Shown in pieces: positions 41,212 to 50,644 of a stretch of 64,000 bases of DNA. Source of the DNA: Prochlorococcus sp. MIT 0701 (GTDB lineage Bacteria > Cyanobacteriota > Cyanobacteriia > PCC-6307 > Cyanobiaceae); the NCBI RefSeq assembly GCF_000760295.1, contig NZ_JNBA01000030.1, forward strand, positions 20,464-84,463, written 5' to 3'. Each line of letters starts with the position of its first letter. Position 1 is the first letter of the stretch. The position numbers and the translations under genes were made by a program. Below the pieces are notes generated by a model. It did not search any database. It was not told the DNA's origin and worked only from the letters and a program-made list of their open reading frames with translations.

Positions 41212-42365
41212 GTGTTCTGACGGCGAGCAGCTTCGAGAAACTGAGCAGGAAGCCTTACCCCAAGACGCTTGAGCACAGCCTCGGAAAGGTCAATTCGATC
41301 TAATGTTCCGCAAGGAAGACCAGCAATATTAAAAACAAGAAGCCTCCCCTCATCAGACTGTTCTAGCGCCATCACCGCCTGCCATAACGGGGCTTTCTCG
41401 ACAATGGAAGGCAACTCAGATATCGGTTTCATGTGATCCGCCAGGCATTGCCTATCCCATTGCTGCACAGGCAATTCTTTTAAGGGTTGATCCGTCATAT
41501 AACCAACCCATCGACCAGAGCGACAAACTAAAACCCATTCCTGAGGTGGCTGGTCTTCACTGCCAGCCAAACGCAACTGACTAAGCCTGCGCAACGACTG
41601 GTCATCTTCAAGAACACGGAAGCGTCGCCCAGCTGCCTGGCCCACGTTGAGCTCACGCAACACTTTCTGCAAGGCAAGTAGCTGGGTTTGAGAGCGAGAT
41701 GCACCGAGACCAAACCAACCAAGCATCAACAACCAAAGCCCACCAATCCCACCACCTTTAAAGAAGAGCAACCACCCCCCCAACACCATTGCCGAAAGAG
41801 ACAGGACACGACCAGTTGCTGTAGCGACCTGAACACCCTTCCTTTGACTGCCAGTCCACTGCCAGACCAAAGCCTTAAGGATCAACCCTCCATCAAGAGG
41901 CAGCCCAGGCAGCAAGTTAAAAAGGGCTAGCAGCAAATTGAGCCCACCCAACTGCCCAACGAGATTGGCAAGCAGCGGATTGATGTGATCAGCCGCATGC
42001 ACCCCTGCCGTAAGCAAGGAAACCGCTAACACCAAACTCACCAATGGTCCTGCTGCTGCAACCCTTAAAGAGGCCATCGGTGTAGAGCACTCCCTCTCAA
42101 CGCTGGCTACACCTCCAAGGAAGAACAGCGTGATACTGCGAACCTTGACCCCCTCACGCAGAGCGACCAAAGAGTGGCCTAACTCATGCAGGAGAACAGA
42201 CAAAAACAACAACAGGGCCGTAATCAACCCCAGACCCCAGCTGATCCAAACTGGAAGCGAAGATTCAGCTGCAGCGGACACCTGATTTTGTGAAATCCAG
42301 GTAAAAAGCAACAGGATCACAAACCAGCTGGGATGAATCCTTAAGGGGATTCCCCGAATCTTCAT
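41118..42365 (-). CDS. Site-2 protease (M50 family) with CBS-like C-terminus
   Basis: An intramembrane zinc metalloprotease that can release membrane-bound regulators. The 415-residue protein begins MKIRGIPLRIHPSWF. It has the zinc motif HELGH in LLHELGHSLVAL and the third ligand region NLLPGLPLDGG. Several spans and a soluble C-terminal portion with CBS-domain character follow. ATG 42365 has GGGAG upstream; the frame is open to 42521 but that part overlaps trpF and is not conserved in type. The CDS overlaps the preceding convergent gene by 94 bases. Confidence 0.88.
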   Translation of the reverse strand: MKIRGIPLRIHPSWFVILLLFTWISQNQVSAAAESSLPVWISWGLGLITALLLFLSVLLHELGHSLVALREGVKVRSITLFFLGGVASVERECSTPMASLRVAAAGPLVSLVLAVSLLTAGVHAADHINPLLANLVGQLGGLNLLLALFNLLPGLPLDGGLILKALVWQWTGSQRKGVQVATATGRVLSLSAMVLGGWLLFFKGGGIGGLWLLMLGWFGLGASRSQTQLLALQKVLRELNVGQAAGRRFRVLEDDQSLRRLSQLRLAGSEDQPPQEWVLVCRSGRWVGYMTDQPLKELPVQQWDRQCLADHMKPISELPSIVEKAPLWQAVMALEQSDEGRLLVFNIAGLPCGTLDRIDLSEAVLKRLGVRLPAQFLEAARRQNTYPLGMALPKVVESMVSGGLVEQPEASISTS

Positions 42366-42464
42366 CAGCTCCCAGCCTTCGCCCACCCTTTCATCTCCAT
42401 CGAGCCGGATCAGCGGCCAGTAGCAAACCGATCTTAGAAAAGTCTCGAGCCAATGGTCTTGCCT

Positions 42465-43130
42465 ATGGGGTCTCCCACATCCACCGCAGTGAAGATCTGC
42501 GGTCTTACCAACATTGACCAAGCCAAATCGATTGCAGAGCTTGGTGTCGAAGCAATTGGCGTGATCGGCGTCGCAAACTCACCTCGTTATCTCGCGGAAC
42601 CACAACGACGAGACCTTTTCGCTCAACTCAAGAGCTACAAGCCAGAACTCCAACGGGTCTGGGTGGTCGCTGATCCAAATGACATCGACCTAGCCGAAGC
42701 CCTGCAAGGAAAAGGTGCACCGTCGACAATCCAGCTTCACGGCCAAGAAACTCCAGAACACTGCGCAAACCTGCGTATGCAGCACCCGAATACGCAGTGG
42801 TGGAAAGCCCTGCGCATACGTACCCATGAAGATCTCTGCCTTGCCCATACCTATGTAGGCCAGGTCGACGCGCTACTCCTCGATGCATGGAGACCTGGAC
42901 AACTTGGTGGAACAGGCCATCGACTTCCCCTGAACTGGCTCCACCAAACCCAATTTGAACTGCCATGGTGGTTAGCGGGTGGTGTCTCCGCAGAGTGGAT
43001 TCCAGAACTTTTGAGCCAGGTGAATCCATGGGGTTTGGATGCCTCAAGCCGTCTGGAGATTTCGCCAGGGATCAAGGATCTAAACCTGGTCGAAGCCCTG
43101 GTTCAAGCGGTACGTCAGTATCAGGGATAG
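42465..43130 (+). CDS. trpF: Phosphoribosylanthranilate isomerase
   Basis: Catalyses the Amadori rearrangement in tryptophan synthesis. The roughly 221-residue TIM barrel has the catalytic Cys in AVKICGLTN, the Asp in LLLDAWRPG, and phosphate-binding LAGGVSAEWI and LDASSRLEISPGIKD. The start is ATG 42453 or 42465. It is divergent from the site-2 protease. Confidence 0.94.
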   Translation: MGSPTSTAVKICGLTNIDQAKSIAELGVEAIGVIGVANSPRYLAEPQRRDLFAQLKSYKPELQRVWVVADPNDIDLAEALQGKGAPSTIQLHGQETPEHCANLRMQHPNTQWWKALRIRTHEDLCLAHTYVGQVDALLLDAWRPGQLGGTGHRLPLNWLHQTQFELPWWLAGGVSAEWIPELLSQVNPWGLDASSRLEISPGIKDLNLVEALVQAVRQYQG

Positions 43131-43653
43131 ATCAAGCGTTAAATCAAAGCCCTTAACTTAATTATAGCTGCAACGAATTCTTCTCTTAGAAGAGATTTAG
43201 CATCGCCCTGAGAGAGCCAGGCACTCACCAACAACAGAAGTTTAGATCATTCGGCATCTCTACCAAAACAAGCCTGAGAAAACATTCACCTGCTATCTAC
43301 TTGTACTAGAAATAAAAACTATTTGCATTGATGATGCATCGTCATACCCACAAAGAGGCTAACTATTATTGCCAACTAGCTACTTCCATTTACCTTCACG
43401 GGGATAGCGCAACTAACGCTTGCAAAGACTCTCGTAATTTCTCAAGCAACATTCACTCAGTAGAACCCAAGGTGGTGTCCGAGCAACAATCCATTGCCGA
43501 ATAGATAGTCGGAGCCAAGCTGAACAAGCCCAGGAAAGACAAAGCATCTAGACACACTAAATCTATGGATAGACATCTCTCAAAACAACTAGGAGATACC
43601 TAGACAGAGACTTGTTAGGCGCCTCAAACAGACCTGACCACAATGGCGGCTGA
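43131..43653. other. 523-base non-coding stretch after trpF
   Basis: No convincing gene on either strand. A small hairpin, TCTTCTCTTAGAAGA, lies near 43180. The region is AT-rich with many stops and could hold an unrecognised small RNA. It ends at the small membrane-protein gene on the minus strand. Confidence 0.4.
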
Positions 43654-43803
43654 TTATTCTTTTGTTTGCTTATCTAGCAGCTCCTCTCTTTGTTTAATTC
43701 CAAAGAAGACATTTGCACCTAGCACCAACAAGGCAGCAATCACAATGACTCCAATCGTAACTGGACCCAAGTCAAGAGCCATTGCAAAAAAAGGAGAAGG
43801 CAT
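43654..43803 (-). CDS. Small single-transmembrane protein (42-49 residues)
   Basis: A short frame from ATG 43803 (49 residues) or ATG 43782 (42 residues). It has a hydrophobic helix in PVTIGVIVIAALLVLGANVFFG followed by a charged tail KQREELLDKQTKE. The size and layout are those of small photosystem, cytochrome b6f or NDH subunits, but I cannot match it to a named one. The Leu/Val-rich helix, polar tail and clean stop favour a real gene. Confidence 0.55.
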   Translation of the reverse strand: MPSPFFAMALDLGPVTIGVIVIAALLVLGANVFFGIKQREELLDKQTKE

Positions 43804-43947
43804 GGACGCTTAGGTTGCGAAAGGGGAAGTTAGCCCGAGAGAGGCTGAGTGGAGAATCGACTAATAAAGCCAATAGATCTACACACATCCATCAGGCTAT
43901 GTCAATCACTCAGCCCTGACTCTCTGGGGTTATCATCGATAAAATTC

Positions 43948-44715
43948 TTAAGTCGCAAGAGTAGCCTCCTGCTGACGAACGAGCTCAAAGAATTCCTGCT
44001 TAAGACTAGGGTCATGCCGGAAAACACCTCGCACAACTGAATTCACCATGGTGCACTGAGGTTCCATTACGCCACGTAATTTCATACAGTAGTGCTCCGC
44101 TTTGACAATAATTCCAAGGCCCTGAGGCTCACATAGGCGCTCAATTTCATCAGCCAAGATCATTACGGCCTCCTCTTGTATATGTGGCCGTGAAAACACC
44201 CAATCAGCCACTCTTGCGAACTTAGAGAGTCCGATTACACGGGTACCAGGTTTTATTCCAATCCAGCAATTACCCATAATCGGTACAAAATGGTGAGAGC
44301 AGGCCGAACGCATCGTGATCGGTCCAACGGTATAGATCTCATCGAGCTGCTTGACATTGGGGAAGCTTGTAATCTTTGGCTGCTTCTGATAGCGGCCCTT
44401 AAAAACTTCGTTGAGATACATGCGAGCAACCCGCTCAGCTGTCTCTTCCGTGTTGTGGTCGTTATCAACATCAATCAAAAGGCTTTGTAACAGGTCACGC
44501 ACACGACCGGCAACTTCTACTTCAAGCTCCTGCAATTCTCCTGGTTGAATGTATTCCGAAACATTGTCGTTAGCGAGGAAGGAAACACCTTGAGCAATAA
44601 ACCGCTCACGTATACGCTCGGAGATCTTGCTTGTATTGGCAATTTGCCCATTTTCAGGCGAGGCATTTGTGTCATTGCCAAGGCCTTTCGATGATGCTGG
44701 GATTATGGAAGTCAT
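43948..44715 (-). CDS. folE: GTP cyclohydrolase I
   Basis: Converts GTP to 7,8-dihydroneopterin triphosphate for folate and pterin synthesis. The protein of about 255 residues has a variable N-terminal tail, then the zinc and catalytic sites Cys-x-x-His in SACSHHFVP and the later Cys in EHYCMKLRG. Start ATG 44715 (MTSIIPAS) is preferred. A TTG at 44730 that overlaps the upstream SDR stop is possible and would imply coupling. Confidence 0.94.
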   Translation of the reverse strand: MTSIIPASSKGLGNDTNASPENGQIANTSKISERIRERFIAQGVSFLANDNVSEYIQPGELQELEVEVAGRVRDLLQSLLIDVDNDHNTEETAERVARMYLNEVFKGRYQKQPKITSFPNVKQLDEIYTVGPITMRSACSHHFVPIMGNCWIGIKPGTRVIGLSKFARVADWVFSRPHIQEEAVMILADEIERLCEPQGLGIIVKAEHYCMKLRGVMEPQCTMVNSVVRGVFRHDPSLKQEFFELVRQQEATLAT

Positions 44716-44726
44716 TAAAGGCTGGT

Positions 44727-45434
44727 TCAAAAAGCGCCAGTGGCTGGCATCAGAGTGAGATCTTCAATCACCTGTGTTGATGGCTGTAGAGCCAAGTGAA
44801 GAAGGGCAGCGGCAGCCTGCTCAACAGAAAGCATGGCATCACGATCGAAGCTACTTTGGACGGTTTCAGTGTCCCAAAGGGGGGTGTTGACCGAACCAAG
44901 CGTGAGAGTACAAGCACGGATCCCATGCTTGCGCTCCTCAGCTGCTAAGCATCGAGTAAAAGTGGCCAAGGCCGCTTTGGTGGTGCAGTACGAACCCCAC
45001 TGGGGGAACGCATTACGAGAAGCATGACTGCTCACATTGATCACCAATCCACCGCTGGTCCGCATCGCAGGCACCACGAGAGAACACAACTGGAAGACGC
45101 TGGTGAGATTCATTTGAAGCAACCATTGCCAGCGCTGCAAAGGCATGGATAGAAGATCTCCCGTCCAAGCCGCCCCAGCATTGTTGATCAACACTGATGG
45201 GCAACCTCCCCGACCAAGCAAGTCCTCGATACCAGCAGCGATAGCTTCTGGATCAGCCAGATCGATCGATTTAAAAAGAACATTCTGACCTGTGTTCTCA
45301 AGGTCTAGGGAAAGTGCCTGAAGTGCAGCTTGGCTGCGGGCCACCAAAATCAAATCCCAACCGGACTTGGCAAACAACCTCGCAGTTGCTTCTCCGATTC
45401 CGCGGGATGCTCCCGTAATCAGGGCAGTAGGCAA
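44727..45434 (-). CDS. Short-chain dehydrogenase/reductase
   Basis: A classical SDR of 235 residues: ALITGASRGIGEA cofactor motif, NNAG, catalytic Ser in INVSS and Tyr-x-x-x-Lys in SYCTTKAAL. The substrate is not evident. Its 3' end abuts folE, so it may act on a pterin (sepiapterin- or dihydrobiopterin-like reductases are SDRs), but general ketoreductase activity is equally possible. Confidence 0.87.
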   Translation of the reverse strand: MPTALITGASRGIGEATARLFAKSGWDLILVARSQAALQALSLDLENTGQNVLFKSIDLADPEAIAAGIEDLLGRGGCPSVLINNAGAAWTGDLLSMPLQRWQWLLQMNLTSVFQLCSLVVPAMRTSGGLVINVSSHASRNAFPQWGSYCTTKAALATFTRCLAAEERKHGIRACTLTLGSVNTPLWDTETVQSSFDRDAMLSVEQAAAALLHLALQPSTQVIEDLTLMPATGAF

Positions 45435-45458
45435 GGAGCGTATGCAACCCCGATCACA

Positions 45459-46448
45459 TTAGGCAGGCAAACCGGTTTCCGACGAGCTTGGATCGAGCAC
45501 GCGACCCATAGCCCGGAATTTCCGATACCGAGATTCGCGAAGTTGATTAATCGATAAACCACGCAGCTCATCGAGGTGTCGCTCGATAGCCTCCCTGAGA
45601 ACTTCCCCGGCCTGAAGTGGGGCCCAGTTGTTGCCTCCGGCTGGCTCTGGAAGCACTTCATCCACCACTCCCAAGCTGAGTAGGTCTGGGCCAGTGATCT
45701 TCAACGCAGCTGCAGCCTCAGGAGCTTTGGCGGCATCTCTCCAAAGAATCGAAGCACAGGCTTCTGGACTCGCCACGGTGTAGACGCTGTGCTCAAACAT
45801 GAGCAAACGATCAGCCACGCCAATTCCAAGCGCACCTCCGGAACCTCCTTCACCAATCACCGTGGCGATCACAGGCACACGCAAACGGAACATTTCACGC
45901 AAGTTGACTGCAATGGCTTCACCTTGCCCCTGCTCCTCGGCAAGAAGACCTGCATATGCACCCGGCGTATCGATGAAAGTGAGGATGGGTAAACGAAAAC
46001 GATCGGCATGATCCATCAGGCGAAGAGCCTTGCGGTAACCACCAGGCGTAGCCATCCCAAAATTTCTGGCCACATTTTCCTTTGTGTCTCTGCCCTTTTG
46101 ATGTCCGATCAGCAGCACAGGGCGTTCACCAATGCGTCCGATTCCACCAACCAAAGCCTGATCGTCGCCGCCACGCCGATCACCATGCAATTCAACCCAG
46201 TCGTCGCAAAACATCTGGATGAAATCCAGGGTGCTCGGCCGATGAGGATGCCGAGCTACTTGAATTTTCTCGGCCGGGGTGAGCGCCTGGAAAATCTCCT
46301 CCCGTCTTCTGGCCGCCAGAGTCTCCAACTGGAGCAGTTGCTGACTTACATCAACCTCTGAATCGCGTGCAAGCTCTCGGATCTGTTCAATCTGCTGCTC
46401 AAGTTCTACAAGGGGCTTCTCGAACTCAAGCAGGTAACGACGAGCCAT
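45459..46448 (-). CDS. accA: Acetyl-CoA carboxylase carboxyltransferase alpha subunit
   Basis: Alpha half of the carboxyltransferase that makes malonyl-CoA for fatty acid synthesis. The 329-residue protein has [14 protein letters not shown] at the start, the HGDRRGGDD loop and the carboxyltransferase core [19 protein letters not shown] and [12 protein letters not shown]. It lies just downstream of the acyl-ACP reductase gene on the same strand, an arrangement widely seen in cyanobacteria that links fatty acid and alkane synthesis. Confidence 0.96.
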   Translation of the reverse strand: MARRYLLEFEKPLVELEQQIEQIRELARDSEVDVSQQLLQLETLAARRREEIFQALTPAEKIQVARHPHRPSTLDFIQMFCDDWVELHGDRRGGDDQALVGGIGRIGERPVLLIGHQKGRDTKENVARNFGMATPGGYRKALRLMDHADRFRLPILTFIDTPGAYAGLLAEEQGQGEAIAVNLREMFRLRVPVIATVIGEGGSGGALGIGVADRLLMFEHSVYTVASPEACASILWRDAAKAPEAAAALKITGPDLLSLGVVDEVLPEPAGGNNWAPLQAGEVLREAIERHLDELRGLSINQLRESRYRKFRAMGRVLDPSSSETGLPA

Positions 46449-46474
46449 AACAAGAGAAGATCCAGAAACAAGGT

Positions 46475-47512
46475 TCAGGCTGCTGCAGCCTGAAGTTGGT
46501 GATTGAGATTGAGGCTTGAAAAGCCATGGCGCAAAGATGCCATGCCGATGAAATCCATCTTCTCAAGGGTGATCTGGTTACGCCCCCAACTGAAATTTGT
46601 GTGGCAATTCTCAAACTCCAACAGCATTGCTTCTGCAAAACAGGCAAACATTTGCCTCTGAGGTTTATCCATCTCTGCCATCCAGCCAACATCCCAGCTG
46701 ATGTCATTGCAGAACTCAACGATTCCTCCTTTGAGCACATGCACCCCTCCCCCAGCAAACTTTGTATCCAGGTTCTTCGGATAGCCCCCATCAATCATCA
46801 GGCAAGGCTTGCGCAAACTCTCCATATCAATTTCAAGGGTTGGAGGCATGCTGGCAACCCAAACCACAACATCAGCTTCAGGCAAGGCCTCTTCAAGACT
46901 CAATATTCTGCCGCCACCTAATTCAGCTTGAAGTTCAACAAGAGGTTTTTGCTGTCTAGCCACCAATAGAAGTTCGGCGACGCCAGTTCGAGAGGAAAGC
47001 CAACGGCAAACAGCACTACCTATATCCCCAGTGGCACCAACAACCGCCACATTGGCCTTGCTTAAATCAATGCCTAAAAGTTGGGCATTGTTTTCAAGCT
47101 GACGACAAATAACCCATGCTGTATGAGTATTACCAGTCGTAAAACGCTCCCATTCAAGAGTGGTGTTGCGTACATGTTGATGCTTAAGTAGATTGAAGTT
47201 CTCAAAAATAATTGAGGTAAATCCGCCTAGGGCGCTGATATCAATGCCTCTCTTCTGTGCTAATTCCATGGCATTGAGAACTTTGCGACGGGCAGTTTTG
47301 AACCGACTCAACATTTCTGGTACAAAACATGAATCGATATATGCCCCTTCTATTTTCTTTCCTGTGAGGCTTTCGACCTCAATCTGTTCCAAAAACTGGG
47401 GAGGAGCACTGCACCAAACATCTAGGTCTCCATCCAGATGATCATAGCCAATCTCAAGTGCCTTCTTCCTGGCATCTTCAAAACTGGTGGAATGACCAAT
47501 CAGACCAAACAT
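46475..47512 (-). CDS. aar: Long-chain acyl-ACP reductase (alkane pathway)
   Basis: AAR reduces fatty acyl-ACP with NADPH to a fatty aldehyde. The 345-residue protein starts [16 protein letters not shown]. It has the conserved region around [10 protein letters not shown], a nucleotide-binding [18 protein letters not shown], and family-typical [17 protein letters not shown] near the end. It lies between ado upstream and accA downstream on the same strand. Confidence 0.96.
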   Translation of the reverse strand: MFGLIGHSTSFEDARKKALEIGYDHLDGDLDVWCSAPPQFLEQIEVESLTGKKIEGAYIDSCFVPEMLSRFKTARRKVLNAMELAQKRGIDISALGGFTSIIFENFNLLKHQHVRNTTLEWERFTTGNTHTAWVICRQLENNAQLLGIDLSKANVAVVGATGDIGSAVCRWLSSRTGVAELLLVARQQKPLVELQAELGGGRILSLEEALPEADVVVWVASMPPTLEIDMESLRKPCLMIDGGYPKNLDTKFAGGGVHVLKGGIVEFCNDISWDVGWMAEMDKPQRQMFACFAEAMLLEFENCHTNFSWGRNQITLEKMDFIGMASLRHGFSSLNLNHQLQAAAA

Positions 47513-47539
47513 GTAGTGCTGACGTACGGCGAATCTGAG

Positions 47540-47560
47540 CTGCCGCTATATACGCGGCAG
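47540..47560. promoter_or_regulatory. Hairpin between ado and aar
   Basis: CTGCCGC (47540-47546) pairs with GCGGCAG (47554-47560) over the AT-rich loop TATATAC, 28 bases upstream of the aar start. It could be part of the aar leader or a weak terminator after ado. Confidence 0.45.
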
Positions 47561-47669
47561 AGGTCCAAGTCAACCATGCTCCCATGAAGGCTGATCTTCA
47601 GGGTCAACTGCCTTGAATCAACCTGAAGAGCGTAAACAGGCATAAGAGCGAAGGAAGGATGGAAGAGAT

Positions 47670-47695
47670 AAAAACCCCTCAGCCCACAAGGGCTG
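47670..47695 (-). terminator. Terminator of ado
   Basis: On the minus strand CAGCCC (47695-47690) pairs with GGGCTG (47685-47680) across TTGT. AGGGG and TTTTT (to 47670) follow. The stem overlaps the ado stop codon. This suggests that ado and aar are separate transcripts, as shown for some other cyanobacteria. Confidence 0.6.
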
Positions 47696-48410
47696 CAGCC
47701 GCCATGCGTGTGATCTCACGAGTGGTAAAGCCAACCTCTGTAAGAGATTCCTGGTATGCGATCAGAAAATCCTCAATCAAATCTTCCTTGTCCATCTGCA
47801 GCACGGCAGCATCACCAGCAACCTGATCAAGCATCCGGCGAATTAAAGGCAGATTCTCGCGATTGGCCTCAAGCAACTCCTCACGGCAACTCTCCAAATT
47901 GGCCTTGAGCCAAGCCTCGCCATAATTGAGGTGGGTGTACTCGTCCTTCACGACACCTTCAGTAATCTTGCGAGCAAAGGGGTCAGAGACAGGGATATAG
48001 GTGTGATAAGCCGAAATGGCAAAGGCTTCAATCAATAGCGCCTGTATCAGCAGGCAGGTGGGTGTTTTGCCTTCTTCTAAAGCTTTCTGGAAGTTGTCAC
48101 GTAAAGGAGCAAAAAACTCCTTCGCGAAGTTCATATCAGCCGTAACACCAAGGTTCTTGCCGCAAGCTGTGAAGCCCTTCAGGTGCTTCATCTCCATCTT
48201 GGCAAGCCGTTTGAGCTCATCGACATGATCAGGAAGCAGAGTGCCAATCGCGATGTAATTGTCATGGGCTTCCTGCTCGCCCTCAATTACTATTGCGTTG
48301 ATTCGACTGTAGGCATCCTTATAAGAGGCTGCAGTGAAGTCAGGTAAGGCTTCTGACGATCCAATTGGGCTGTCAAGAACAGCAGCCTCAGGCATGTCAA
48401 GCGTCGGCAT
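47679..48410 (-). CDS. ado: Aldehyde-deformylating oxygenase (alkane pathway)
   Basis: ADO splits fatty aldehydes to alkanes and formate using O2 and reductant. The 243-residue ferritin-like protein has every di-iron ligand: Glu45, Glu73, His76, Glu128, Glu157 and His160. The residue numbering equals that of the structurally known Prochlorococcus MIT9313 enzyme, which it closely resembles in sequence from memory while differing at several N-terminal positions. Confidence 0.97.
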   Translation of the reverse strand: MPTLDMPEAAVLDSPIGSSEALPDFTAASYKDAYSRINAIVIEGEQEAHDNYIAIGTLLPDHVDELKRLAKMEMKHLKGFTACGKNLGVTADMNFAKEFFAPLRDNFQKALEEGKTPTCLLIQALLIEAFAISAYHTYIPVSDPFARKITEGVVKDEYTHLNYGEAWLKANLESCREELLEANRENLPLIRRMLDQVAGDAAVLQMDKEDLIEDFLIAYQESLTEVGFTTREITRMAAAALVG

Positions 48411-48487
48411 GGATCTCTTTTAAAATTCGGCAGTCGTGAGACTTTAACCTTCTCTTTGAGGAAATTGACTCATGTGGCCCGTTCAGA

Positions 48488-49309
48488 TCACAACCTTGCA
48501 GGATCTCTAACCGGAGGCCATTGGCTTCCCATCAGGCTGATCAGCAAATTAACCCAGTGATCGGCCAGAGCCTGCTCCAACGCATGGCCTAGCTCAGCAT
48601 TAGCCTCTCGGCTATCGCCTATCACCCCGGACTCACTGAAATCGTCCGTCAGCCAAGCACATGGAGCATGCCCCTCAAGGCTCCACCCCATCGGCGGGGT
48701 AGTGATCTGGCCCGGAGTGTAGTGGTCACCGTCGATAGGGCGATCGAGCCCTACCAACTCAGGCGCCATGGACAGCATCAGGCTGGTCTCAGCCAGACCA
48801 GCATGCAGCCCTACCTCACACTCACTTTTAGGGAGCAAATCCTTTAGTGCCTCCACACCACTCCAGAGGAAACAGGGCAATACAGCCATCCCAGGGCATT
48901 GAGCGCGAAGCTGCCGTGCCGCCACGTGCAATAAGCCAATCTGACCACCATGTGCATTGAAAAGCAGCAAACGACGAGCTCCCATAGCCGCTAATTGCTG
49001 ACCAACTTCGATAACCAGCTGAAACATCAGGTTCGCTGAAAGAGAAATAGTTCCAGGAAATGCCTCATGTTCCGGAGAAAATCCCAATGGCTGGGCTGGC
49101 AACATCCAGATCGGCAGGTCTGCAGGCAAACGTTCAAGAACCTCAACCAACATCCGCTCAGCAAAAAAAGCATCCGTCATCAGAGGCAAGTGCGGACCAT
49201 GCTGTTCACAGGCCCCGAATGGCCAAGCCAAGGTGGATCCCTCCAGACCAACCGCCTCTGCAGCCTCTGGCCAGCTGAGATGGTCAAAGCGCCGGGAAGT
49301 AATAGACAT
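48488..49309 (-). CDS. Creatininase-family amidohydrolase
   Basis: A 273-residue metal-dependent hydrolase of the creatininase superfamily, a group that includes creatininase, formamide hydrolases and mycofactocin or FAPy processing enzymes. Metal-binding segments are visible: FGACEQHGPHLPLMTD, LLFNAHGGQIG and GLHAGLAETS. The true substrate is unknown. ATG 49309 is preferred to 49315. It is divergent from the S1-domain gene. Confidence 0.86.
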   Translation of the reverse strand: MSITSRRFDHLSWPEAAEAVGLEGSTLAWPFGACEQHGPHLPLMTDAFFAERMLVEVLERLPADLPIWMLPAQPLGFSPEHEAFPGTISLSANLMFQLVIEVGQQLAAMGARRLLLFNAHGGQIGLLHVAARQLRAQCPGMAVLPCFLWSGVEALKDLLPKSECEVGLHAGLAETSLMLSMAPELVGLDRPIDGDHYTPGQITTPPMGWSLEGHAPCAWLTDDFSESGVIGDSREANAELGHALEQALADHWVNLLISLMGSQWPPVRDPARL

Positions 49310-49378
49310 CAGCACCGATCTCCGAACAGAACCCCACCCTGCCTGTCAGAATGGTCGATCGACGACCCCAAGGCCCCC

Positions 49379-50644
49379 ATGGCCGGATCAGGCAGTCCGC
49401 AGCCCAATAGACCAAAGCCCCCTAAACCCGCAGCGGAAGCCCCTCGCAAGCCCCTGCAGGTCATGCATATCAGCAGGCGTGTGGAGCAAGAAGAGCGACT
49501 GCGTGAAGCTGCCGAAACATCTCCCCCTGGCAGCGAAGCAACTGCAGGGTCAGGCCAGCCCAGCAGCGCCCCCAATCGACCCGTCTCAGCTGATGCAGCC
49601 TCTGATGAGAGTCGTTTTGATCTCGGCGAGCTGCAAAACATGACAATGGCCGATCTACTTGGTCCGGCCGATCAGTCACGCCGAAGCGATTCGGCCCCCA
49701 AGGGCATCGATCATCGAAACGAAGAAAGGCAATCGAGCCCATCCCGCAGTGTCGACGATTTCGACTTCGATGAAGACGCCTTCTTAGCTGCTCTAGATGA
49801 AAACGAGCCAATTGGAACCACAGGGGAAGTGGCGACAGGCAAGGTCATCGCCTTAGAAAGCGATGGTGTTTACGTCGACATCGGCGGGAAAGCACCAGGC
49901 TTTATGCCCAAAAACGAATGCGGCCTTGGCGTGATTACAAACCTCAAAGAGCGCTTCCCAAAGGGCTTAGAGGTAGAAGTACTTGTCACCCGAGAGCAAA
50001 ACGCCGATGGGATGGTCACCATCAGCTGTCGAGCTCTAGAACTGCGTAAGAGCTGGAGCAAAGTGCAGCAGATGGAGAAGGAAGGCAAGGTCGCCCAGGT
50101 CAAGGTCAATGGATTCAACCGTGGTGGAGTGACCTGCGACCTTGAAGGCCTACGAGGATTTATCCCCCGCTCTCAGCTCCAAGATGGAGAGAATCACGAA
50201 GCTCTTGTCGGAAAAACCCTTGGTGTGGCCTTCCTGGAAGTCAATCCAGAAACCCGCAAGCTGGTGCTTTCAGAGAAACGGGCCGCTACCGCCGCCCGTT
50301 TCTCTGAACTTGAAGTAGGACAGCTCGTGGAAGGTCAAGTCGTAGCAGTGAAGCCCTACGGTTTCTTCATAGACCTAGGAGGTGTGAGTGGCCTACTTCA
50401 CCAATCGATGATCACCGGGGGCACTCTTAGATCCCTGCGGGAGGTATTCAACCAAGGAGATCGAGTCAAAGCCTTGATCACCGAAATGGACCCTGGTCGC
50501 GGACGCATTGCCCTGAACACAGCCCTACTGGAAGGACAGCCGGGCGAACTTCTAATCGAAAAAGATAAGGTTATGGCTGAAGCAACTGATCGAGCCAACA
50601 AAGCTCGTAACGTCCTTAGGCAGCAGGAACAGTCAGCGGGATGA
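49379..50644 (+). CDS. S1-domain RNA-binding protein with disordered N-terminus
   Basis: A 421-residue protein with a Pro/Ser/Gln/Glu-rich low-complexity N-terminal half (to about residue 140) and three S1 RNA-binding domains, at about residues 145-215, 220-290 and 305-375 (for example VKPYGFFIDLGGVSGLLH). It resembles a second ribosomal-protein-S1-like protein of cyanobacteria, possibly acting in translation or mRNA binding. The frame is open from 49067, but the upstream part overlaps the divergent gene, so ATG 49379 is used. It overlaps the Tab2-like gene (ATGA). Confidence 0.85.
   Translation: MAGSGSPQPNRPKPPKPAAEAPRKPLQVMHISRRVEQEERLREAAETSPPGSEATAGSGQPSSAPNRPVSADAASDESRFDLGELQNMTMADLLGPADQSRRSDSAPKGIDHRNEERQSSPSRSVDDFDFDEDAFLAALDENEPIGTTGEVATGKVIALESDGVYVDIGGKAPGFMPKNECGLGVITNLKERFPKGLEVEVLVTREQNADGMVTISCRALELRKSWSKVQQMEKEGKVAQVKVNGFNRGGVTCDLEGLRGFIPRSQLQDGENHEALVGKTLGVAFLEVNPETRKLVLSEKRAATAARFSELEVGQLVEGQVVAVKPYGFFIDLGGVSGLLHQSMITGGTLRSLREVFNQGDRVKALITEMDPGRGRIALNTALLEGQPGELLIEKDKVMAEATDRANKARNVLRQQEQSAG

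Noticed and set aside
49067..49378. N-terminal extension of the S1-domain protein
   Set aside because: The extension overlaps the divergent creatininase-family gene almost entirely; ATG 49379 gives a normal start.
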